DNA of 64,000 nt from VXRJ01 sp965246995 (GCA_965246995.1 OZ252008.1:682001-746000); one strand, 5' to 3'. Counted from the stretch's first letter, positions 32,581-41,281 are shown. Numbers and translations are program-made. The notes: generated from the sequence alone by a model not told the origin.

Positions 32581-33807
32581 ATGAAGCGGATAGCAATTCT
32601 GGGCTCGACCGGATCGATCGGACGGAGTGCGCTCGCCGTGGTTGCGGCGCACCCCGACCGGTTGCGGGTCGTCGGCCTCGCCGCGGGGAGCAACGTCGAC
32701 CGGTTTGCGGTGCAGGTGGCGACGGTGCGGCCACAGATCGTCTCGCTTGCGGGCCAGGACGCGCTCGATCGCCTGCGCGCCTCCGGGTCGCTGGCGGCGG
32801 GCATCTCGGCGGGGTTCGGGGACGAGGGGCTGACGGCCGTCGCGACGCATCCGGACGTCGACCTCGTGTTGTGCGCGTCGTCCGGCACGGCGGCGCTTGG
32901 CGCGACGCTCGCGGCGATCGAAGCGGGGAAGACGATCGCGCTCGCCAACAAGGAAGTACTGGTGATGGCCGGTGCGTTGATGGTGGAGGCCGCGTGCCGC
33001 CATGGCGTCAGGCTGCTGCCGGTCGACAGCGAGCACAACGCGATTCATCAGTGCGTCGACGGGCGGCCGCGCGAGGATATCGTCCGCTACATCCTGACGG
33101 CGTCCGGCGGGCCTTTCCGAGAATGGCCGGCCGCCGCACTGGAGCGCGTTACGCCGGAGGATGCGCTACGGCATCCCACGTGGTCGATGGGCCCAAAAAT
33201 CACGGTGGATTCCGCAACCCTCATGAACAAGGGGCTGGAACTGATCGAGGCGCGCTGGCTGTTCGCCGCCGCAGCCGATCAGCTCGCCGTCGTCGTGCAT
33301 CCGCAGTCGATTGTTCACTCGCTCGTGGAGTTGCGCGACGGGTCGTGCCTGGCGCAGTTGGGGGTCACCGACATGCGGCTGCCGATTCAGTACGCCTTTT
33401 CCTACCCGGAGCGCTGGATGGCGCCGTTGCCGCCGCTCGATCTCACGGCGGCCGGGCGGCTGGAGTTTCTCCCGCCCGACGCGGAACGGTTCCCCTGCCT
33501 GCGCCTCGCCCGCCATGTGCTCGCCGGCGGCGCGGGGTTGCCGGTGGTGCTGAACGCTGCCAACGAGGTAGCCGTCGCGGCATTCCTGGAGCGGCGGCTA
33601 CCGTTTCCCGGGATTCCCCGCGTCATCGAAGAGACGCTTGACAGCGCCGCGGCACGAACGAACCCTGCTCCCGCGACGCTGGCCGAGGTCCGGGAGCTCG
33701 ACGCCTGGGCCAGAGCAGCCGCCGCGACCGCGACCGCCACCGCGACTGGCGCCGCGGTGCGGAACATACACCCGGGAAGTGACGTAAGATCCAAGAGAAC
33801 ACTGTGA
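32581..33807 (+). CDS. dxr: 1-deoxy-D-xylulose 5-phosphate reductoisomerase
   Basis: Dxr rearranges and reduces DXP to MEP, the first committed step of the non-mevalonate isoprenoid route. The NADPH site ILGSTGSIGRS is at the N-terminus. ALANKEVLVMAG, PVDSEHNAIHQ, SGGPFREW and MNKGLELIEARWLF form the active site. The ATG at 32581 gives a normal 408 residues; the frame is open further upstream inside cdsA without similarity. The last 25 residues are Ala/Thr-rich. The stop overlaps rseP in GTGA. Confidence 0.96.
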   Translation: MKRIAILGSTGSIGRSALAVVAAHPDRLRVVGLAAGSNVDRFAVQVATVRPQIVSLAGQDALDRLRASGSLAAGISAGFGDEGLTAVATHPDVDLVLCASSGTAALGATLAAIEAGKTIALANKEVLVMAGALMVEAACRHGVRLLPVDSEHNAIHQCVDGRPREDIVRYILTASGGPFREWPAAALERVTPEDALRHPTWSMGPKITVDSATLMNKGLELIEARWLFAAAADQLAVVVHPQSIVHSLVELRDGSCLAQLGVTDMRLPIQYAFSYPERWMAPLPPLDLTAAGRLEFLPPDAERFPCLRLARHVLAGGAGLPVVLNAANEVAVAAFLERRLPFPGIPRVIEETLDSAAARTNPAPATLAEVRELDAWARAAAATATATATGAAVRNIHPGSDVRSKRTL

Positions 33808-35123
33808 CTAGTCTGCTCGCGTTTCTCTTCGTGCTGGGTGTGCTCGTGTTCGTTCACGAGCTGGGGCACTTCGTGGTGGCCCGCCGGCTCGGTGTTCGTG
33901 TGCTGGCGTTTTCGCTCGGCTTCGGACCGAAGATCGTCAACATCAAGCGCGGCGACACCGACTACTGCATCAGCGTCATTCCCCTCGGCGGCTACGTCAA
34001 GATGGCGGGTGAGAGTCTGGGCGACTCGCACGCTGGGGCAGACGACGAGTTCATGTCGAAGTCCAAGTGGGAGCGCTTCCTGATCCTGGTCGCGGGACCG
34101 GCGATGAACCTGATCCTGGCCGTCTTCGTGATGTGGGGTGTGCTCTACCAGGGTGCCGAGGTGCCGACCTACGAAGAGGAACCGCCGGTGGTGGGACGGG
34201 TTGTCGACGACTCGCCCGCCGATCGTGCCGGTATCCGCGTGGGTGAGCAGATCGTCAGCGTCGCCGGTCGTGCGGTCGAGACCTGGGACGATTTGTTTGT
34301 CGCCGTCATGCCCCGCGCCGAGCGGGAGATCGCGGTCGTCGTCCGCGGCGTCGCCGGCGGCGAGCGGACCCTGCAGGTGGTGCCGGAGGCTCGGACCGAA
34401 TTCGAGATGGGCGACCTGGGCATTGGTCCGGCGATGCGCCCGCAGATCATCAACGTCACGCCCGGCGACCCGGCTGATCTTGCCGGTATCGAGATCGGTG
34501 ACATCATCGTCGCCATCGACGGCTACGACGTGGCGGGTGGCGAGTTCGTCGAGCGGATCAGCGGCAGCGGCGGCACACCGCTAACGTTCACGGTCCGGCG
34601 CGGCGAGGGGACCGAGCAGGTGCGGATAACGCCGGAGATGCAGGGCGACCGCGCCATGATCGGCGTCGGCTTCTCGCCGTATGAACTGGAGGTGATGGAG
34701 CCCGGGTTCTTCGAGGCGTTCTCGATGAGCCTCGAGCGGAACGTCGAATGGAGCGGCCTGATCTTTCAGACGCTGGCAGGCCTGCTGACCGCCGAGACGT
34801 CCCCGCGACAGCTGGTGGGCCCGGTCGGCATCGCACAGCTCTCGGGTGGCGCCGCGCAGGTGGGTTGGGTAGCCCTCTTCAGCCTGATGGCGATGATCTC
34901 GCTCAATCTGGGGATCCTCAACCTCTTGCCGATCCCGATTCTCGACGGCGGTCACATCTTCATCATGGCGATGGAGGGTGTGACTCGACGCGACTTCAGT
35001 ATCCGCGTAAAGGAACGAATGCTGATGGCTGGCTTCGTCGTCCTGATGATGCTGATGGTTACGGTCATCTACAACGACCTGACCCGCGTCCAGTGGATCG
35101 AAGCTCTCATGCCCTGGCGCTAG
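33804..35123 (+). CDS. rseP: RIP metalloprotease RseP (site-2 protease)
   Basis: RseP cleaves membrane-spanning segments, for example of anti-sigma factors in envelope stress response. The zinc motif HELGH is at 18-22 in the first helix, and the second motif NLLPIPILDGG lies near the C-terminus. Two PDZ domains (about residues 125-200 and 205-285) lie between. At 439 residues it is full length. No rseA- or rpoE-like genes are in the window. Its end overlaps the convergent HAD gene by 17 bases. Confidence 0.95.
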   Translation: MTSLLAFLFVLGVLVFVHELGHFVVARRLGVRVLAFSLGFGPKIVNIKRGDTDYCISVIPLGGYVKMAGESLGDSHAGADDEFMSKSKWERFLILVAGPAMNLILAVFVMWGVLYQGAEVPTYEEEPPVVGRVVDDSPADRAGIRVGEQIVSVAGRAVETWDDLFVAVMPRAEREIAVVVRGVAGGERTLQVVPEARTEFEMGDLGIGPAMRPQIINVTPGDPADLAGIEIGDIIVAIDGYDVAGGEFVERISGSGGTPLTFTVRRGEGTEQVRITPEMQGDRAMIGVGFSPYELEVMEPGFFEAFSMSLERNVEWSGLIFQTLAGLLTAETSPRQLVGPVGIAQLSGGAAQVGWVALFSLMAMISLNLGILNLLPIPILDGGHIFIMAMEGVTRRDFSIRVKERMLMAGFVVLMMLMVTVIYNDLTRVQWIEALMPWR

Positions 35124-36039
35124 GAGCACCACGGGCTCCCAGGATTCCGTCGAGGGCTTGCGCGAGGCCGCATTCATCGTGGGTGGCGGTGGTAGGCCAG
35201 CCCAGCGCGAGGAGCGGAGCGACCGCGTTACCCATCACCACGGGGGCGCCAGCGAACGCCAGCATCTCCCGATCGTTCAGGTTGTCGCCCACCGCCATCA
35301 CATTGGCGGGGGCCACCCGTAGCCGGCCGGCCAGGGTCGCGAGGGCGGCGCCTTTCGATAACCCGCCGGTGATGATGTCGAGCAGCGAGAAATCGTGCGC
35401 GGCGTACTCGGTCAGTGTGATGGTGACGCGGTCCGCCTCCGGCAGTTTTCGAACCTCCGCGGCAACCTCCCGCATCCGCGCGACGCTGCCGGTGAAGGCA
35501 ACCTGCACCGGATCCTCCGTCAGCGCCTCCTCGATCGGTTCCACCTTCGTGATGTAGGCGCGGTTCCGTTCGAAGTACGGAGCGCGCCGTGGATGGCTCC
35601 AGTCAATGCCGTCGAAGACATACTGGCGGGCGTCGGAGCGGTCGAAGATGACGGCAACACCCTGGTGCTTCGGCCGCATCGCCGTGACGATGCCGCGCGC
35701 CACGTCGCGCGGCAGCAACCGGCTCGTGAGCGTTACGCCGTCGAGCCGCTTGACGAGGGCGCCGTTGTTAACGAGGAGCGTAAGCCGATCGTCCGGGAGG
35801 GCGTCATCCCAGAGCGCTGCGGCGATGGGACGCGCATGGTGAAACGCGCGGCCCGTGGCAAGCGCCACGTGGATGCCGGCGCGTGCGGCGCGCAGGACAG
35901 CCTCGCGGTTCCGCTCCGGCAGATGGCTGCGGCTGTCGAGCAGCGTGCCGTCGATATCGATCGCGACCAGACGGATCGCGGCGTCTCCGGCGGGAGCGGC
36001 GACGGCGCGTGCGGCGTCGTCTGGCGCGCGGCCGGTCAC
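35107..36039 (-). CDS. HAD-superfamily hydrolase, Cof/IIB type
   Basis: A 310-residue sugar-phosphate-phosphatase-like HAD hydrolase of class IIB. Motif I is AIDIDGTLLD, motif II region LATGRAF, a VNNGALV segment follows, and motifs III and IV are in LSKGAAL and AVGDNLNDREML. Substrate is unknown; the family dephosphorylates sugar phosphates, FMN or PLP. The GTG at 36039 overlaps the ispG stop (GTGA) and was chosen over a much longer open frame that runs antisense-phase through ispG. The 3' end overlaps rseP by 17 bases. Confidence 0.88.
   Translation of the reverse strand: MTGRAPDDAARAVAAPAGDAAIRLVAIDIDGTLLDSRSHLPERNREAVLRAARAGIHVALATGRAFHHARPIAAALWDDALPDDRLTLLVNNGALVKRLDGVTLTSRLLPRDVARGIVTAMRPKHQGVAVIFDRSDARQYVFDGIDWSHPRRAPYFERNRAYITKVEPIEEALTEDPVQVAFTGSVARMREVAAEVRKLPEADRVTITLTEYAAHDFSLLDIITGGLSKGAALATLAGRLRVAPANVMAVGDNLNDREMLAFAGAPVVMGNAVAPLLALGWPTTATHDECGLAQALDGILGARGAPSARA
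35123..35139. repeat. short hairpin between rseP and the HAD gene, sharing the repeat-family end
   Basis: GGAGC (35123-35127) pairs with GCTCC (35135-35139). The 13 bases CACCACGGGCTCC (35127-35139) are identical to the outer end of the palindromic element near 29.3 kb. It sits where the two convergent genes meet, so it may be a remnant of the repeat or serve as a weak bidirectional terminator. Confidence 0.45.
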
Positions 36040-37280
36040 GGGGCGGTTGCCGCGGGCTTGCGGGCGTACTTCGCGTCGACGTAGTCGTCGATCAACTGGC
36101 GGAACGCTTCCGAGAGTTCGTCGTACGAACCGCGCAGCGTCTTCGCGTGCTTTCCGTCGACATAGACCGGGCAGGTAGGTGCTTCGCCAGTGCCGGGAAG
36201 ACTGATCCCGATGTTCGCCGCCTTCGACTCGCCCGGCCCGTTGACCACGCAACCCATTACGGCGACCGTCATCTCCTCGACGCCCTCGTGGGTCTCTTTC
36301 CACACCGGCATCATGCTGCGAACGTACAACTGGACCCGCTCGGCCAATTCCTGGAACGTCGTGCTGGTGGTGCGCCCGCAGCCGGGACACGCGGTGATGC
36401 TCGGCGAGAACGATCGGAGGCCGAGTGCCTGCAGCAACTCGCAGGCGGCGTACACCTCCTCGCGCCGGTCCCCGTTCGGTCGGGGGGTCAGAGAGACACG
36501 GATGGTGTCGCCGATCCCTTCGTTCAAGAGGATGCCCATCGCTGATGCCGACCAGACGAGGCCCTTCGTCCCCATCCCCGCCTCGGTCAAGCCAAGATGC
36601 AGCGGCTGTTTCGTCTGCCGGGCGAGCGCGCGGTAGACCGCCACCAGATCGCGCGGCCGCGACAGCTTGGTGGAGATGATCACCTGCTGCTCGGTCAGGC
36701 CGCTTTCGAACGCGAGTGCAGTGGACTCGACAGCCGAGATCACCATGCACTCGTTGATGATCTCCTCCGACGTCAGCCCCAGGTCGCGATCGGTGTTCTC
36801 CTGCATCCGGTCCATGACCAGTTCCTGATTGAGCGAGCCGCCATTGACGCCGATGCGGACCGGCTTGCCTTGATCGGCGGCGACTCGGCAGATCGTCTGG
36901 AACTGTTCGTCCCGGCGTTCGCCGGTGCCGACATTGCCTGGATTGATCCGGTACTTGTCCAGCGCGGCGGCGCATTCCGGGTGACGGGTCAGGAGCTGGT
37001 GGCCGTTGTAGTGGAAGTCGCCGATGAGAGGTGCGGTGACGCCGGCGTCGAGCATGCGTTGCTTGATCTCCGGCACCGCGCGCGCTGCATCATTCTGGTT
37101 CACGGTCACGCGAACCAGTTCGGATCCTGCCTCCGCAAGCTCGATGCACTGCTGCGCCGTCGCCGCCACGTCGGCGGTCTCGGTCATCGTCATCGACTGC
37201 ACGGCAACGGGCGCCCCGCCGCCGATGGTGAGTTCTCCGACCGGTACGGGACTGGTTCGATGCAACCGGACCTCGGTCAT
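36036..37280 (-). CDS. ispG: 4-hydroxy-3-methylbut-2-en-1-yl diphosphate synthase IspG
   Basis: IspG is the [4Fe-4S] enzyme that reductively opens MEcPP to HMBPP near the end of the MEP pathway. Cluster ligands Cys298 and Cys301 are in ITACPGCGRT and Cys344 is in GCVVNGPGE. The barrel part starts GGGAPVAVQSMT and contains RINPGNVG. At 414 residues it is the short bacterial form. With dxr and uppS nearby it makes a loose isoprenoid cluster. The start codon is 9 bases from a TATCAT element. Confidence 0.96.
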   Translation of the reverse strand: MTEVRLHRTSPVPVGELTIGGGAPVAVQSMTMTETADVAATAQQCIELAEAGSELVRVTVNQNDAARAVPEIKQRMLDAGVTAPLIGDFHYNGHQLLTRHPECAAALDKYRINPGNVGTGERRDEQFQTICRVAADQGKPVRIGVNGGSLNQELVMDRMQENTDRDLGLTSEEIINECMVISAVESTALAFESGLTEQQVIISTKLSRPRDLVAVYRALARQTKQPLHLGLTEAGMGTKGLVWSASAMGILLNEGIGDTIRVSLTPRPNGDRREEVYAACELLQALGLRSFSPSITACPGCGRTTSTTFQELAERVQLYVRSMMPVWKETHEGVEEMTVAVMGCVVNGPGESKAANIGISLPGTGEAPTCPVYVDGKHAKTLRGSYDELSEAFRQLIDDYVDAKYARKPAATAP

Positions 37281-37289
37281 CGTGTTTGC

Positions 37290-37295
37290 ATGATA
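37290..37295 (-). promoter_or_regulatory. -10 element (TATCAT) before ispG
   Basis: Read on the minus strand, TATCAT is followed by 9 bases and the ispG ATG, which again implies an almost absent leader. It lies in the 37-base gap between the hemL and ispG genes. Confidence 0.5.
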
Positions 37296-37317
37296 GCGCC
37301 GTACTCGGGTGCTGGAT

Positions 37318-38610
37318 TCAGGACGAGGCGGACAGGTCTTCCAGCGCGGCTCTTGCCGCTCGGGTCGTCCGGTCTATGTCGCGTTCCGTGTGGGCGCCGG
37401 AAAGGAACCAGCCTTCGAACTGCGACGGGGGCGCGTAGATGCCCCGGTTCAGCATGCCACGGTGGAAGGTGGCAAAGGCTCCGGTGTCCGACGCGGTTGC
37501 CGAGACATCATCCGTTACCGGGCCGGCCTGGAAGAAGGGAGTGAGCACCGAGCCGGCGACGTTTACAGTCAGCGGCACGCCTGTTTCGCGCGCGGCGTCT
37601 CGCAGGCCGGCCGCGAGGCGCTCGCCCAGCTTGGCGAGACGCCGGTACAGCCCCACCGACAGCTCCTTGAGCGCCCAGATGCCGGCCGTCATGGCGAGCG
37701 GGTTGCCCGAGAGCGTCCCCGCCTGATAGACGGGTCCGGCCGGCGCGACCTGATCCATCAAGTCGGCCCGGCCGCCGTACGCGCCGACCGGAAGACCGCC
37801 GCCGATGATCTTGCCGAGGCAGGTGAGATCGGGAAGGACGCCGTAGACCGCTTGCGCGCCCCCCTTCGATGCCCGGAAGCCCGAGATCACCTCATCGAAG
37901 ATCAGGATCATGCCGTCTGCATCGCACAGTTCCCGGAGCGCCTCCAGAAAGCCCGACGCGGGCGGGACGACACCCATATTGCCGGCGATCGGCTCGACGA
38001 TCACGGCGGCGATCTTCCCGCGGTACCGCCTGGCAAGACGCGCGACGGACTCGATGTCGTTGTAGCGGGCGATCAGCGTATCGGCGGCGGTGGCGCGCGC
38101 GACACCCGGGCTGGTGGGTACTCCCAAGGTCATGGCTCCGGAGCCGGCAGCGACGAGGAAGGCATCGGCGTGGCCGTGATAGCAGCCGGCGAACTTCACT
38201 ATCCGGTCACGCCCGGTTGCGGCGCGCGCGACCCGCACCGCGCTCATCGTTGCTTCGGTGCCGGAATTGACGAACCGCACGCGCTCGACCGACGGGACAA
38301 AGCGACAGACGAGGCGGCCCAACTCGACTTCGAGCGGCGTGGGTGCACCGAAGCTGGTGCCGTGCGCGGCGGCGGCGCGAAGTGCGCTTGTCAGTCCGGC
38401 GGGGGCGTGGCCGTGAATCAGCGGGCCCCAGGACATGACGTAGTCGATGTAGCGGTTGCCGTCTACATCGGTGATGCGGGCGCCGCGGGCGCGCTCGATG
38501 AAGGGCGGCCGGCCGCCGACTGACGTGTACGCGCGAACCGGGCTGCTGACGCCGCCGGGTAGTACGGCCCGTGCCCGAGCGAATAAGCGATCCGAACGGG
38601 TGGAGGGCAT
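37318..38610 (-). CDS. hemL: glutamate-1-semialdehyde 2,1-aminomutase
   Basis: HemL converts glutamate semialdehyde to 5-aminolevulinate with pyridoxal phosphate, following HemA in the C5 heme route. Lys267 in CLGKIIGGGLPVGAYGG binds PLP. FVNSGTEATMSAVRVARA, GCYHGHAD and FDEVISGFR are conserved. At 430 residues it is normal. The other heme genes (hemB, hemCD, hemA) lie 2-6 kb away on the same strand, separated by a methyltransferase and a cytochrome. Confidence 0.96.
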   Translation of the reverse strand: MPSTRSDRLFARARAVLPGGVSSPVRAYTSVGGRPPFIERARGARITDVDGNRYIDYVMSWGPLIHGHAPAGLTSALRAAAAHGTSFGAPTPLEVELGRLVCRFVPSVERVRFVNSGTEATMSAVRVARAATGRDRIVKFAGCYHGHADAFLVAAGSGAMTLGVPTSPGVARATAADTLIARYNDIESVARLARRYRGKIAAVIVEPIAGNMGVVPPASGFLEALRELCDADGMILIFDEVISGFRASKGGAQAVYGVLPDLTCLGKIIGGGLPVGAYGGRADLMDQVAPAGPVYQAGTLSGNPLAMTAGIWALKELSVGLYRRLAKLGERLAAGLRDAARETGVPLTVNVAGSVLTPFFQAGPVTDDVSATASDTGAFATFHRGMLNRGIYAPPSQFEGWFLSGAHTERDIDRTTRAARAALEDLSASS

Positions 38611-38619
38611 CGGGAGCGA

Positions 38620-38629
38620 AAGATATCAT
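38620..38629. promoter_or_regulatory. overlapping divergent -10 elements for hemL and the methyltransferase
   Basis: The plus strand has TATCAT (38624-38629), 8 bases before the methyltransferase ATG. The minus strand has TATCTT (38620-38625), 9 bases before the hemL ATG. The two share the palindrome GATATC, so polymerase binding in one direction should exclude the other. Confidence 0.5.
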
Positions 38630-38637
38630 GCTGCCCA

Positions 38638-39705
38638 ATGGGCTATTGGACGGCGGTTCCCGCCGGTGACGATCCGTGTGACATTTGTGGCGCCACCGGA
38701 TCGATGACGCAGCTTGTCGAAGCGGAGTTACCCGGTGTCGGCCCGGCCTGGATCCATGCCTGTCGGGACTGCGGCTTTCGCCAGGTCCGCCCACGGCTCA
38801 CTCCTGCCGCCCTCGACGCGATGTACGGGGCTGACTACTTTGACGCGTCGTCGGGACACGGCTTCGCAGAATATGCGCGCCAGCGCCAGCGGTACGAACG
38901 CGACGCCTTCTTTCTGGCCCGCGACCTGCGCGCGCTCCGGCCCGGTGGAGGCCGCCTGCTCGAGGTGGGGAGTGCTCTCGGCTTCCTCCTCGCGTCGCTT
39001 GCGCAGTTCGGCGACTGGCAGGTGGAAGGCGTGGAAGTGTCACGCTTCGGCGCCTGGTATGCGCGCGACCGCTTCGGGGCTGCGGTGCACCACGGAACCC
39101 TGGAGGATGCCGCGTTCGCCTCGGAGTCTTTCGACTACGTCGTGCAGAAGGACCTGCTGGAGCATGTGACCCATCCGCGGCGCCACCTGCAGGAGACCGC
39201 TCGGATTCTGCGGGCCGGTGGCCGGCTCCGGTTGATTACACCGAACGGTGAGGCGGACATCCGCTTGCTTCGCCGCGCCGCCGCGTCCGCCCGGGGAGAC
39301 GAGGTGCCGCTCCTGGGGCAGGGGCATCTGTCATTCTTCACGCGCCCGCAGTTGCTCCGGCTTCTGCAAGAGACCGGCTTTCGCCTGCTGCGCCTTCGCG
39401 CGATCGGTCTCCGCCGCGGCCTCCGTGCGCTCGGCGCGATTCCGGGCTGGCACAGCCGTGCGCCGCTCGCGTCCCGTGCCTCGTTCGCGCCGGCCGGAGC
39501 GGTGCGCGCGCCCGCCGCCGGTGAGAGCACCGGCACGGATACCGAGACGGCCGCGCGCGTCGACGCCGAGATCGCCCGGCGGCACCGCGCGGTTCGGGGC
39601 TGGAGGCCTTACTGGCGCTACCGGCGCGCGTTGAAACGCCTCGACGCACTGCCGCCGCCGTTCGATCTCGGCCAGGACTTCGAACTGCTGCTGGAGAAGC
39701 GGTGA
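38638..39705 (+). CDS. class I SAM-dependent methyltransferase with N-terminal zinc ribbon
   Basis: The 355-residue protein begins with a probable zinc ribbon (CDICG and CRDCG, about residues 14-45), then a Rossmann methyltransferase domain with motif I LLEVGSALGFLL and the later FDYVVQKDLLEHV block. The zinc-ribbon-plus-methyltransferase layout is common in sugar and surface-glycan methyltransferases. The last 80 residues are Arg/Ala-rich without similarity. Substrate is unknown. It is divergent from hemL with a 27-base shared promoter gap. Confidence 0.85.
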   Translation: MGYWTAVPAGDDPCDICGATGSMTQLVEAELPGVGPAWIHACRDCGFRQVRPRLTPAALDAMYGADYFDASSGHGFAEYARQRQRYERDAFFLARDLRALRPGGGRLLEVGSALGFLLASLAQFGDWQVEGVEVSRFGAWYARDRFGAAVHHGTLEDAAFASESFDYVVQKDLLEHVTHPRRHLQETARILRAGGRLRLITPNGEADIRLLRRAAASARGDEVPLLGQGHLSFFTRPQLLRLLQETGFRLLRLRAIGLRRGLRALGAIPGWHSRAPLASRASFAPAGAVRAPAAGESTGTDTETAARVDAEIARRHRAVRGWRPYWRYRRALKRLDALPPPFDLGQDFELLLEKR

Positions 39706-39763
39706 GGGTGCGCCAGCGAATGCGGTGGGAGAATTCCCTGTGGCACAATATGCGCGAAAAGTT

Positions 39764-39815
39764 CGTGGTGAAACCTCGCGTCGAATGCAGCGGGGGTTTC
39801 ACCACGGACTCCTGG
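39764..39815. repeat. short copy of the palindromic repeat upstream of the cytochrome gene
   Basis: Arms CGTGGTGAAACC (39764-39775) and GGTTTCACCACG (39795-39806) are perfect reverse complements around a 19-base loop. The right half, continued to about 39814, matches the left half of the element near 29.15 kb in inverted orientation. It lies 12 bases before the cytochrome c ATG and would form a strong hairpin in that leader. Confidence 0.75.
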
Positions 39816-39826
39816 GAGTGAAGGTC

Positions 39827-40261
39827 ATGTCACGTTCGATCAAGCAGTTTGTGTTCGCAATAAGTCTGGCGGGTCTGCTCGCGGCAGCGCTCGGACTGGC
39901 GCCGGCCACGGCCCAGGAGCGCACCATCAAGGACGGCGTCTATACGGCGGAGCAGGCGGCGCGGGGCAGGGAAGCGTACCGGGAGCAGTGCTCTGCGTGC
40001 CACGCCTCCAACCTGATGGGAGGCGAGATGGCGCCGAGCCTCGTCGGGCCAGGTTTCGTCGGCGGCTGGAGCGGCGAGACGCTCTTCGAGTTCGCCGACT
40101 TCACCAACGCCACGATGCCGCAGGATGCACCCGGCCGGCTGTCGCCGGAGCAGTTGAACGACATCATTGCTTTCATTCTCGAGCGGAACGAGTACCCGGC
40201 CGGATCCGAAGCGCTGGCGATCGACCTCGACAATGAGGGCGATCCGATCATCATCGACTGA
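39827..40261 (+). CDS. secreted monoheme cytochrome c
   Basis: A 144-residue protein with a signal peptide (about residues 1-30, ending in ATAQ) and one heme site CSACH (Cys55, Cys58, His59). Conserved GGEMAPSLVGPGFVGGW and a C-terminal helix LSPEQLNDIIAFIL follow. A Met in NATMPQDAP is a candidate axial ligand. It is probably a periplasmic electron carrier. The ATG at 39827 follows GGGAG and starts a proper signal peptide; the frame is open upstream only across the repeat. The ccsA-like cytochrome assembly gene lies 4 kb away. Confidence 0.9.
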   Translation: MSRSIKQFVFAISLAGLLAAALGLAPATAQERTIKDGVYTAEQAARGREAYREQCSACHASNLMGGEMAPSLVGPGFVGGWSGETLFEFADFTNATMPQDAPGRLSPEQLNDIIAFILERNEYPAGSEALAIDLDNEGDPIIID

Positions 40262-40270
40262 TCGTCTACG

Positions 40271-41281
40271 TCAGGCGAGGGCGCGCGCGGCATCGCGCGC
40301 GTAGTAGGTGATTACGATGTCCGCGCCGGCTCGCCTGATGGCAACTAGCGTTTCCATCATCGCGCGAGGCTCGTCGATCCAGCCGTTGCGCGCCGCTGCC
40401 TTCAACATCGCGTACTCGCCGCTGACGTGGTAGGCGGCGAGGGGCACGTTGAACTCCGACTTCACGGCTGCCACGACATCGAGGTAGTGCACTGCCGGCT
40501 TCACCATGACGATGTCCGCGCCCTCGGCGAGGTCCAGTTCCACTTCGCGGAGCGCTTCGGCGACGTTGCCGGGATCCATCTGGTGCGTTCGGCGGTCGCC
40601 GAACGCGGGCGCCGAGTCGGCCGCGTCCCGGAACGGACCGTAGAAGGCCGAGCAGTACTTGGCGGCATACGACATGATCGCGACTTCGGTGTAGCGGCCG
40701 TCGTACTCGGGATCGTCCAGCGCGTCGCGGATTGCGCCGACGCGGCCGTCCATCATGTCTGACGGCGCGACGATGTCGGCGCCCGCCCGGGCGTGCGAGA
40801 GGGCAACACTGGCGAGGCGCTCGACCGTGGCGTCGTTCACGATCGTTTCCCCGTCGAGGATGCCGCAGTGGCCGTGCGACGTGTACTCGCAGAGACAGAC
40901 GTCCGTCGTCACGAGCAACTCCGGCGCCGCTCGCTTGATTGCCCGAACCGCTGCCTGCACCGGCGCCGCGTCGTCGTCCGCCGCGCTGCCGACCGGGTCC
41001 TTTGCTGCTGGAAGTCCGAACAGGAGCACGCCCCGGATGCCGTCGGCGGCCGCAGCCGCAGCTTCCGTAACCGCTTCGTCGACGGAGAGCTGATATACGC
41101 CTGGCATCGAGGGTACCTCGCGCCGTACGCCTTCGCCCTCGCAGACGAAGAGCGGGTAGATCAGGTCTGTCGGCGAGAGGCGCGTCTCTCGCACGAGGTC
41201 GCGCAGAGCCGCCGACCGCCGTAGCCGTCGCGGTCGATGCGCAACGTCGAGGGTGGCAGTCGCTCTGACCGTATCCGTCAC
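40271..41281 (-). CDS. hemB: delta-aminolevulinic acid dehydratase (porphobilinogen synthase)
   Basis: HemB condenses two 5-aminolevulinates to porphobilinogen. The zinc-type cysteines are present in DVCLCEYTSHGHCG. The Schiff-base lysines lie in SYAAKYCSAFYGPFRDA and MVKPAVHYLD, and YHVSGEYAM is conserved. The GTG at 41281 gives 336 residues; a TTG at 41299 is possible but less likely. It is 21 bases from hemCD in one minus-strand heme run, and converges with the cytochrome gene at a 9-base gap. Confidence 0.95.
   Translation of the reverse strand: MTDTVRATATLDVAHRPRRLRRSAALRDLVRETRLSPTDLIYPLFVCEGEGVRREVPSMPGVYQLSVDEAVTEAAAAAADGIRGVLLFGLPAAKDPVGSAADDDAAPVQAAVRAIKRAAPELLVTTDVCLCEYTSHGHCGILDGETIVNDATVERLASVALSHARAGADIVAPSDMMDGRVGAIRDALDDPEYDGRYTEVAIMSYAAKYCSAFYGPFRDAADSAPAFGDRRTHQMDPGNVAEALREVELDLAEGADIVMVKPAVHYLDVVAAVKSEFNVPLAAYHVSGEYAMLKAAARNGWIDEPRAMMETLVAIRRAGADIVITYYARDAARALA

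Noticed and set aside
36040..36975. Upstream extension of the HAD gene through ispG
   Set aside because: No HAD similarity there; it is ispG read in another frame, and a GTGA overlap gives the proper start.
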